This document shows positions 46,951 through 57,100 of a DNA stretch of 64,000 nucleotides, one piece after another (positions within the stretch are counted from its first letter, which is position 1; every line of letters starts with the position of its first letter). Both the position numbers and the translations under genes were made by a program. The notes below the pieces were generated by a model. The model ran no database searches. It saw only the letters and a list, made by a program, of their open reading frames with translations, and was not told the DNA's origin. The stretch spans positions 536,507-600,506 of the forward strand of contig NW_003314353.1 of assembly GCF_000143415.4 (NCBI RefSeq). Direction: 5' to 3'. The DNA comes from Selaginella moellendorffii (taxonomy: Eukaryota; Streptophyta; Lycopodiopsida; Selaginellales; Selaginellaceae).

Positions 46951-47516
46951 GCTGCAAACAAGAAGAAAAAACTTGAAAACCCGAAAGCAAAGGTTATAAA
47001 CAAAACCCACGGACTTCTTTGTGAGGAAGCTTGTAAATGTTGTGGTCGAAAAACAGTCTCACAGCCGATGATCCAGTTATCCTAGCCGTAACAAGGAAAA
47101 CATCCCCTGACTGGCATAAGTAACATTAATACCCCGGACAGATAGAACAAGAATTAGAAGATCATACTTTCAAAAAGCTCAAGTACTTGATGTTGAGCTC
47201 CGCAAGCGCAAGCACAGCACCAGTCCCGGCATTAATACTATCACTGGAGTGAGGATGAAAGTTCTGTGGCTGAAAGCTGCAAACAAGAAGAAAAAACTTG
47301 AAAACCCGAAAGCAAAGGTTATAAACAAAACCAACGGACTTCTTTGTGAGGAAGCTTGTAAATGTTGTGGTCGAAAAACAGTCTCACAGCCGATGATCAA
47401 GTACTTGATGTTGAGCTCCGCAAGCGCAAGCACAGCACCAGTCCCGGCATTAATACTATCACTGGAGTGAGGATGAAAGTTCTGTGGCTGAAAGCTGCAA
47501 ACAAGAAGAAAAAATC
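46951..47516. repeat. Nested duplication: 219-bp tandem unit plus an earlier partial copy
   Basis: The block at 47179-47397 is repeated directly from 47398 to about 47513, where the second copy is cut off. An earlier partial copy of part of the unit (GCTGCAAACAAGAAG to CCGATGATC) lies at 46951-47073, matching 47276-47398. The unit length of 219 bp is a multiple of three. The forward frame reads ELRKRKHSTSPGINTITG, then basic KKKK-rich sequence and CEEACKCCGRKTV. No family was recognised. Confidence 0.9.
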
Positions 47517-48018
47517 CGGACAATCCTGCCGTGGATGCTCCGGCCGTGCTCCACCATCTCCGCCTTGTCGCAGGCGTTGAGGAAGTTGACGTAGGTGACC
47601 CTGTCGGGGTGGAAGCCGTGCTGCTCCATTTGCCGGAGGAGCAGCACCGCCTCGTCCCCCCTGCCGGCGTTGGCGTAGCCAGCCATCATCACGTTCCAGG
47701 AGATCACGTCCCGCGCCGCCACCATGGAGGCGAAGATGGCGGCGGCGCGATCGAAGTCGCCACGCTTGGCATGCATGTTGATGCACGCGTTCCTCACCGC
47801 CACCTCCTCCTCCACGACGTCGCCACCGCCACCCCGCACCGCCGCCATCTTGGCAAACATCCCCGCCGCGCCATCCACGTCCCCGCATTTACCCAGCAGG
47901 CTGATGAGCCCCGTCCCAATCGCGGCATCCCACTCCAGCCCCGTGTCCAGGATCTGCGCCACCATCTCCTTTGCCGCCACCGTCAGGACCGAGGACACTC
48001 CCGCTGGCTTAGTTCACA
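47517..48018 (-). pseudogene. PPR gene fragment, truncated at both ends
   Basis: A GC-rich minus-strand piece holding about four PPR repeats: GTGLISLLGKCGDVDGAAGM, NACINMHAKRGDFDRAA, DVISWNVMMAGYANAGRGDE and DRVTYVNFLNACDKAEM. It has no proper start or end. Homology stops at about 47514 against the 219-bp repeat and at about 48020 against the copied transporter tail, so it is a captured or shuffled fragment. Confidence 0.8.
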
Positions 48019-48030
48019 GTGATAGTACTG

Positions 48031-49327
48031 TGGGATTCTCCGTCCCACAGTACTTCTACGAGTTCAGATCGGCCAGCAACCATGGCCCAGTTAACACAAA
48101 TGCGGAATGGGTAATTTTTCTTGTCACTGTTTTAACTCGTCTAAAACGTTTGTTTCGCGCTTGGACAGTTTAACGACATACTCAACACCTTATTTTCTTC
48201 AAACGTTCTGTGCTGGCTGTGCTCCTGGACAGCACCTTGAAAGCGCATAAGAAGGATCGGGGAATGGGGTGGTGGAAGAAGTATCACAAGTGGGATCATC
48301 CAACAAATGAAGAATTCTACAAGCTGCCTCTCAATATGAACAGATATTTTCCTCCTCCACACTACTAAGACACCAATAAAATTTCGGTGACCTTTTTTTA
48401 ACTGTATAGAATCTCAAAGATTTGCATTTTCAGCCACTCAAAATGCAAGCATAAACCAGCTTGAAATCTTTCTAAAGTGACTTTCTCATACGAAGATCAC
48501 CAAGAACTTGGAGACATCCTTTTTTTTTTTTTGGAAGAACAAAGTTTCATTAAAAACATGCAAAGTTAAACATGTATTTTGTTTTGTTTTTTAGGCTGCA
48601 ATCAAATAGAATAGAACAGAATAGCCTTTTACATATTTGTCTAATCTTTGTTTTGGTTTGTGGTATTTGGTGATTTTCAAGAGGAAGATTGCCATTGGGT
48701 GGTTCATGAGAGCTTGAACTCGGTAATAAGTGCACTCTCAAATGTGTTTGAATGTATGTCTCCCTCGTAGCAGAGTTGACAAAGTCGCTCCTCCCACTGT
48801 AGCCACCTTAGGAGAATGACTCCCAAACAGTCAATGTAGGCAGCCAGGATCATCTAATTGCAGTAAATTAATCAACTCTTTTCAACCATGTTTTGAAGAG
48901 ATAGTTGAAGGGCTGTGTAAGCTTGTTACCGCCAGGAACATGGAGAGTCGGGTGCAAGCATGGCGAGCTTGTTCCTGCGGTCACATGCCTTTTGACCATT
49001 CTTAAAGTTAGTTAAATGACACATACAAAGCCATAATATTCTAGTAAAATTCTCAATAATGACTAATCTAGATCAAGGGGAGGGAAGTGTTCTTAGTGGA
49101 TTTGCTGTAGAGATGTCCTCTTGATAACATAGATGGAACAAGCCTTAACAGGCAGGCACATGCTAGTTAAGTTGATTGCACTGTTGCCGACCGTTGGTCG
49201 ACCAGCCTAGCATGGTTACAAGTGGAAAGTCGCTCCATTCAGCTGCAAGCCTGTCTCTGAGAGAGTCTGGAACACAAGTACTTGGTTCATGTCTCCAACC
49301 ATAGCCCATGAGAGCACTCCACAGTGT
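48031..49327 (+). pseudogene. Copied 3' end of the NAT transporter gene plus downstream DNA
   Basis: Nearly identical to 29584-30993. It starts inside exon 13 and keeps the last intron (48112-48170) with its splice sites, so the copy was made from DNA and not from mRNA. In the last exon a 10-nt deletion (within TTCTGGTGGGATTTGTG of the source) shifts the frame. An 84-nt deletion lies between two TAGCCA repeats near 48803, and there are several smaller changes. The copy lacks the promoter and the first twelve exons and cannot make the transporter. Confidence 0.93.
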
Positions 49328-49344
49328 TAGATCGCTTATAGTGA

Positions 49345-49870
49345 ACAAACAATGAATTGTCACAGAATGTTAAATGCACCAGGTCACAGCGTCATGGTGT
49401 CGAGCGAAGAGTTCAACGGGGTTATGGACAAAGCCAACGACGATGCAGATTTGGCTGCATTTCTTGCGGTGGCTGCACTCATCGTGGAATGGAAAGTGTT
49501 TACGCTTCCGATCAATTACGTCTTAGCAGGAGGCGGAAGCATCGGCTTGTGGATCTGGAGAAGCAGTATGTTGCTTAGGGGACTTTTGTGGTTGTGCAAG
49601 ATCTGGATATGATGAAGCGGCTGGTGATGAGATTAGGCTGCGAGATTGAGTTCACGAACAGGACCTTAGCCTTCTGCCTGAAGCACGAGGATAAGTTGAT
49701 TCTGCGGGAATCGCTGCAGCGGTTGAGCAGGAATCAGATTGAGCTCGTGGATGATCTTGAGGAGAACATTTCATGAGCATCAACAAAGCTCATAGCCTTG
49801 TCGTTCGTGAGCTTTGTTGAGATCATCTTGCTGAGAGAGCTCTGCGGGGAGAGTTTCGAGGACAACGACT
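49345..49870 (+). pseudogene. UPF0496 (DUF677) gene fragment
   Basis: The first open piece (49352-49612) encodes DKANDDADLAAFLAVAALIVEWKVF. The second, in another frame, reads VVQDLDMMKRLVMRLGCEIEFTNRTLAFCL and ELVDDLEENIS. The order and style match UPF0496 family proteins of plants (the conserved D-L-x-x-I-x-R-L...F-C-L and L-E-E-L-E-E blocks). Frameshifts lie at about 49570 and 49775. The family's function is not well known. Confidence 0.55.
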
Positions 49871-50165
49871 CCTATAGGCTTCGATAGTACGCAGCAATAG
49901 CTTAGCGATTGCAGCTAGAACTGCAAAGTTGGCTCTTTCAAGAAGTTTCGTTGAAACGAAAGTTTGGAAGTTTGAGAAGTTTCTTGCCTGGCTGATAGGT
50001 TGCCATCATTCCTTCATCTTGGTGTTTCGGTATGTTCCATGAAAATGGGACTTGATTGCGATGCTGTCAATCCTGAATGTCAAGAGAAAGAATCAGAACT
50101 TCAGTGGATTTTAAATCACAAAAGAACCTTACCTATTGCTTGCGGAGAAGTTTGTGATGGAATGA

Positions 50166-50936
50166 ATGGACGCTGTCTGGAGCTCCAGCTCCCTCGCCAG
50201 CGATGTTGCTGTAGTGGGTTCTAGTCCAAGTTTGCGCTGCAGCAGCGACACCACCAAATGCTACGCCGAGGCCTTGCGAAGATGCGGGAGCAGCCAGAAC
50301 CTCTGGGAAGGCAAGAGGCTCCACTTCCTCCTCAAGTCCCGCGGCTACGATGGCGATACGTTTCTCGGGAATTTGCTCGTCCAGATGTATGGCAAATGCG
50401 GCGAGCTCGATCGAGCCCGAAGTGCCTTCGACCGGATAGTCACCAGGAACGTTTTCTCTTGGACAATTCTCATCGCCTACTTCCAGAACGGGCTCTTCCG
50501 GGACGGTCTCGATGCCTATCAGGAGATGAAGGACGATAGAATGGAGCCGGACGACTTCATCTTCTCAATCGCTCTGGGTGCCTGTGGAGCGCTCGGAACT
50601 GACGCGCTCGAGGAGGGACGGGCGATTCACTCGCACTTAATCGTTGCATCTTCCACCGGAGCAAAGGCACCATCTTTGGGCAAGAGCAGCATCGTCACGA
50701 CTGGCTTGGTGGACATGTATGCCAAGTGTGGCAGCGTTGAGGATGGTGCGCAAAGCCTTCGACGTGATGGTGCGCAAAGATATCGTTGACTGGGGAGCTA
50801 TCATCACGGCCTATTCGGAGCACGGAGATGGAAAGACCACCCTGGAAATGTTTCGAAAGATGGAAACCAAACCAAACATGTATGCTTACTCCGGAGTGCT
50901 GGACGCTTGCTTGAGCTCCAGACAGCTTAAGTGAGT
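50166..50936 (+). pseudogene. PPR protein gene, frameshifted and truncated
   Basis: An ATG at 50166 begins about 195 codons with PPR repeats: KCYAEALRRCGSSQNLWEG, LLVQMYGKCGELDRARSAF, NVFSWTILIAYFQNG, DDFIFSIALGACGALG and LVDMYAKCGSVEDG. Near 50745 the frame shifts; the other frame continues RKAFDVMVRKDIVDWG and YSEHGDGKTTLEMF and stops at 50935 after only one or two more repeats. The PLS-type order suggests an ancestor for organelle RNA editing. The missing C-terminal E/DYW part and the frameshift make it a pseudogene, unless the shift is a sequencing error. N-terminal targeting is not clear. Confidence 0.7.
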
Positions 50937-53900
50937 TTAGCAAAAAGGTAAATAACAGTGTTGTGTTGCTAGGAGCAGGATCATCTTCTTCGCGGATGGC
51001 TTGCAATCAAGCTGATGAGGATCCAATTCAACTGGGTTGAGGAGGATCTGCACACATGATACGCTAGACATACATGTGGACTTAGGGGAGGAAGAAAGTA
51101 TGGAAAAGCACTTGGTATGGAGGAAATACTGGAAAACAAGTTCCAATGCTCGGGAACTGTTAAACTTAATTTTGACAGGTCAAGGGGACATATGAGAACA
51201 GAAAAGTATCCCTCCGGATTACAGCTCCTGACATGAAATCCTCCAGTGTTTCGTGCAAGACTAAGGGAGTGAGTAAGGATGGCTTGGAAAAAAGTCAGTG
51301 AAGAAGGGGATCCTGCCTTTGATTTTTCTTGGTCTTGTGTAAGTTGCTTTGTATTTCACCTTTCAGTTTAAAGACAGTGTCTCTTGCATATCACACTCTT
51401 CTCTATTGTTGCTCCTTCCTGGTACCTGTGGGATCAGTGTCATGAAACTCTTTCTTAGTTTTCCTTTCTGAGGAAAGAATCTATGTGTTTTAGGGTGTTG
51501 TAAGACACAATTACTTCTTCACATTGAGGGTGAAATAAGAAAACAATGAGAATTCAAGTGAGAGACATTCCCTCACTTTCTCTCACTTTCCTTTTCTCTC
51601 CTAGAATCCCAAGCACTACCACTTTTGTGTGATCATCCTAAGATGCATAAGATAAGCATAATGCAAATTTGGATATTATGGATTTATCAGAGACACTATT
51701 CGTGTGTGGCAGACATTGCAAGATAACTGGATTAATGCAAGATACAGATGAGTTCATCAAGACAACTTCAGATGAGCACAATTGAAGTTTGTAGAGTTCA
51801 AAATGACATGAAGAGATGAGCAGAGGGTGGCAATGGATATGTTTGTGTGTAAAGTGTGAGTAGTGAGTTCTATGATTTGGAGTTTGCTTTTTGCTAATAC
51901 CAGCTATTATGAGATTGATGTAGTGTCTTGTGTAAGTCAAATTCAAAATTATCTTCTCATTTTCTCTCAGCTATTTTACATGTATAGGTGTTCTTGGCAT
52001 AACTATTGGCTAAACAAATTCTTGAGTGTTTAGTGATTTAGCAACAACTCTTCAAAGTTGCTTAATCCTCCCACTTAGAAGATGTTAGGGTTGATTCTAA
52101 AAAATGAGGTTACCAAGTTTTTGAAGAGATGGAGAATGACAATAGAGAAATGTGATGCTAAAGGTAATGGACTAATCCTTCAACATCAACATGGTGTTTG
52201 CATATGTAGCTTCTAAGCACAAAAGTGGCAAAAGGAAAGATGATGAATTATGTACAAAGATGCAAGACAAACCATCAAGTTAGCAACAACTAAAAATCAA
52301 AGCAACAAATGTGATTTATATTATTAGATATAATGCAAAACATCACGAATGAATGGACAAAATGTCATGTGGAACCAATGTCAAATCTGGTGATGCACAA
52401 CCAAGTAAATTAGGTACTTCAATATATGTCACATTTATATCTTTTCTATTAAATGAAGGAAATACTGATAATGTTTGTTTCTTAGGTAAATATGAAAGTT
52501 CTAATGATGGATCATGTTACTTCTATATACAAATGAGTGATTGATGTTTTCTCGACACTCTCCCTGCAGAGCTCTCTCAGCCTGTCGTCGCCAACCACGG
52601 CCAACGAAGGCAGCAGTCGACGAGCTTGCCGTAATCAGCAGCCCTTGGGCAAGTCATACACGAGATGGTATACGGTGGTGATGATGAGAACTCCAACTCG
52701 ATCACGGCAAAAGCTCACTTGTCTTGGGTGATGAGCGTTTGCAAGCTCTGATCGCAACTCTTTCGCCCGGGCAAAGACAGTAGACGTGGCAGTATGACAC
52801 AGTGCCAACGCACTTCCCAGATTGTAACACCCCATGTCACAACGTTTTGTCAGCTGGATTCGATTGGACTGGAGCTTCCAAGCCAAATTTGATAGATTGC
52901 CACTGCCAGAATCGCTGCTGCGCCTGCGCGACAGCCAAAGGGACAAGAGAGACCCTGTTGTTTGGAGCTTTGCCTGTGCTCCCCTCTCTCTTTTTTTCTT
53001 TTCTTCTTGGGCAATGGGTGATGAGAAATTGGATTTGAGCCATACATTAACATCCACATTACCTATATAATCTCGCGACATTGGAGAGGGGTAAACCTGG
53101 ATCAATGGGATTTAGGAGTTATATGCAAACAAGATTCAAAGGAATCATTGAAAAACAATGCCTGGCCCTGTTGCTGCGATGCCTTACCACGAACGCCTTG
53201 AGTTGACACTACTACGTTGTCCGGAAGATCGTGAGGTTCCCAGCAGTTGTCGGCCTCCTTTTTTGTGGACCCGTGATTCCACACCACCTTTTCCCCCTTT
53301 TTGAGCTAGCAATGCCCGCTCACAATTGCGATCGTTCGTCGGTTGATCCTGATACTAGCATTTGGGGCAATTCGATCGATCGATGACACAAAGCTCACTG
53401 GCGATCCTGTGCTCCTCTGAAGAGAGGATAAAAAAAAATCAAGTCTTTAAACGAAGAAACCACAAGGAAAACAAAAAATTCCTAGAAACTCTGCTGTTCT
53501 AAGTGGGATGGAGATGGATCCAGTGAAAGAAAAGTGAAAAGAAACCAAAGCGAAGGGAAAGAACGCATTTTTACTTGTACACAGCTGCCGGCTTATCGAT
53601 CGATCGACAACGAGGACGGTAAAATAGCCAAAAGAGAATGATCTGTCCATCGTCACGAACTGGGAGAGATCTGGAGGGAGTCTCCAATCCAAATCAGAGC
53701 AGTGAGAGCGAGCGAGGACAAATCTACGCACACCAATGTAGGAGCAAATCGAGAGAGAGGAGTGGAGAGTGTCAAGAGGCAGGAAGTGTGCCAGGATCAA
53801 CCGGCGAGTTGTTTGTGTGAGATTGCAGGTGTTGTCAAGCCAGAGAACCGGAGGAAGTGAGAGGAGCATGAGTCGTGTTTGAGAAGATTGTGTTGATAAT

Positions 53901-54125
53901 GGATATTTGGGAAATTATTCGCGGCACAGGTGGTTAGGCGGAAAGGGGAAGCCATTAGCTGGGGGAATATTTGGAGGTTGGAACAGACGAGTTTGGCTGC
54001 GAGTAATGGAGAGGGTAGAGTTAGGATGGTGAAACATCAGCAGTTTGGAGCACCGAGGCAACATCCCAATGCAGTCCTTTTCCCTGTTGTTTCCTATGTT
54101 CCAGTCATGGTGTGAGTATGGACTA
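50937..54125. other. Gene-poor region, partly unassigned
   Basis: About 3.2 kb. An open minus-strand stretch at 52635-53105 contains ALALCHTATSTVFARAKELRSELANAH, which looks protein-like, but no family was recognised. The GC-richer part from 53110 to 54125 may be the 5' LTR or leader of the gypsy element that follows; no second copy of it was found. Confidence 0.3.
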
Positions 54126-54130
54126 CAAAA

Positions 54131-57100
54131 TGGTGCGTTAGCCGGGAACCTATCTCAAGTAGCACAGAAGGGGCAGCCGCCCCTGTGGAAAGAGGAGGCT
54201 GTTGAGCTGACACCTAGAACAGGAGTATTATCAATTCAGTTAGGAAATAAAAGAGAAGCAGAAGCAGAGTAGGAAAGAAAGATACCTGAAACGCAGGGAA
54301 TCAAGTACCCTGTGGAATAGCCCAGAGAACTGACACCGGAGCAGCCAGAAGGTTCGGAGGAAGAAGAGGAGTGGGGAAGGTTTCAGGACTCGCAACCCTC
54401 GGCACCCCCAGGTTCCCTGGAACCAGAAGTAGGGCCTTTGGTCTCGCCAAGTGGATCGGATTCATCAAAAACTGAGACAACCCCTCCGTCCTCTCCAACC
54501 CCTCAAGCCCCTCTTGTAACTGCAATGGCTCAACCAGCACTATCAGGAGGAAGGGAAAAATATTCAAAGTTCATGAACCTGAGCAATCTAGACTCTCACA
54601 TCACAGCCTTTGAAGTAGTGAGCACGGCAAATCAAGAACAAGCAGACGCACTGCTGCTGAGATGGTTTCCAACAACACTCTCCAGACCAGCCATGGATTG
54701 GTATGCACAGGTGACGTCAGGTGTGGCACTGGCATTTGTGACCTGGGATGCAATGAAGAGGGCCTTTTTGACTCAGTTCTGACCATTTGGGTTCAGCACC
54801 AGAATCACGGAGGAGCTCAATTTGATCCATTTGCTCCCGGGAGAGGATTACACCTGCAGATATTGAGCTCTCCTGCAGCGAAAGAACCCTGCGCCTCTTG
54901 CAGAAGATCAAGTGAGGTGTTACCTCAATGGCTTGCCATACGAAATCAGCTTTCATGTGAAGATTCATCGGCCAACCGATCTCAATGCAGCGGTGGAGCA
55001 TGTGGCTACCTGGGAGCAAGCGAGACTGGGATCAAGATCGTCGCTGACACCCGCGACTTACCCGAGTATGCTGGCAGGGGTGCAATACATGCCTGCGATG
55101 CAGACCACCCTTCTTCCAGCAGTGCCAGCAGCACCACCATTGTCCCTGCCAGTGACCAATTCCAATCTACAAGGTTTTGAGGCTCAGTTAGCCAAGGTGA
55201 AAGAAGACGTGGTCGAAACCCTCACCAAGCAGATGGCCAAGTTGCAGGTGAACCTAGTGAGGGGTTAAGGTGGTGTTCAGCCTCAAAAAGTGGTCGACAG
55301 GCCGGAAATCTGGTGCGTAAGGTGCAAGGGGTACGGGCATTACCCAAGTGAGTGTCTAAATCCCCAAGCAGCTCATCCACAGTGTGGGTATTGTTGTTGA
55401 GCCAACCATACCACTGAGAATTGCTTTGCTCGGATGAGGGATATGCAGCAACTAGTTGGGCCCGCTATCGCACAGCCCATCTACCCCACACTTCAGTCTT
55501 CAATGGAGGTTCCGAGCTATTATGCTCAACCCCAGTTACCGGCAGTGCAGCAGGTGTCATACCCAGTCTATGCCTTGGAGCCGACCCAACAATCCGTGCC
55601 TCGGCCACCATCCTAATTTCCGGCAACCGGAGGTTGGGGTCAGAAGCCAAGATTACAGATCATTTGCTACCGCTGCCACGAGCAAGGACACATCACACCG
55701 CACTGTCTGAATCCCTAGAAAAATGAGGAGTATCGACCCATTTGTGGAATTTGTCAAACCCAGGGGCTACACACACAGGATCAGTGTCTATACCACTTGT
55801 AGAACACCAGTCAAGGAGTGAATCAACCACTGCCAGCAGCTGATCGGGGCAAGCGAGTGGTAGATAGTAAGGCGATCTTTGTAGTCGCAGAGGATCTGCA
55901 AGAAGGAGCCGGCGTACCTACACTCAGTATGGAGACTCGAGCCAGATACAAGCAACAGGCACAAGGAGTGTACGGGGGAGATCCAAGCCAGGCTTTTGGT
56001 GAGGACTCGGAGGTGATCGCCAGGAGAAATCGCCGTGCCACCCGTGAGAAAAGAGTGGCGGAGTTTGCAGATCGCCAGTCACGAGCCCCATAAATGGAAG
56101 TGTCATTGGACGTTGGGAATGCTGGCGTGAACAGACCAGATGGTGCCATGCGCCCATCATTGCCAAGCCCTCAGGAGAAATCCAATTTTGCTCAAGTCCT
56201 GAGAAAGCGGGATTGTCAAAGCCGATCAGGCTGCAGGATCAGATCCAAGAGGTGAGAGGCAGTGTGAATCCCTGGAGAGCAGTGTATAATATTGACTGGT
56301 AAATACTGGTTTTTGGCCTTTTTTCTAGTCAAATACTAGTAATTTTAAGATGCTCTTATCAATTGCTAACTTTTTTATATCATAAACTTGTCATAGTGAC
56401 TAGTAAACGTCAAATACACTAGTCAAATAGTTATTTACTTTTCTATACAACAGGTCATACATATTCCATGCATATACCTAATACATTATACATGTCAATG
56501 TAAAATAAGGGCAAATGGGACAGAAGAGGGACGAAGAGGAGGACCAAGTCCTTATCACTGATATTTCTACTGGGTAAGTAGCATTTAGAAAAAATGCTAG
56601 CAACATTACTTAGAGTGTGCTCTTTTTTTTTATCATAGGAGTGTGGGGCAAAAGAAAAGGCAGAAAGTGAGTAAAAAGAGCCAAATTGACTCTTATTTCT
56701 CACTAGTTTCTTCATGGCCAGTGGCTTTGGAACTGCTTATAAGAAGAAAAAAAATGTTGGGTCTTTTTTCTTCTTGTCTCGGTTGGCTCACTTGGATGAG
56801 CATCTTGAGATAGAAGAGACTGTTGTTGACTACTAGTTGATACAGTAGAAAGTGATGATTAAATGAAGGTGCTTACTAGGAAATGGCGTGCTAAATGGGG
56901 TCTTGTGCATCCTTGGAGCAAGCTTGTGAGAGATCTATTAGAAGGATGAAGCTATAAAAAGGGCCTATGGACATTGCATGTGAAAAATGACTCAATGAAG
57001 AAGAGGAGAGAATTCCTCAGGTGATGAAGCTGGTTCACCACTTTGTGGTAGCAATTTTTCCATTGGACAGTATAGCTTCGGAGTTCCAGAATTCCGTCTA

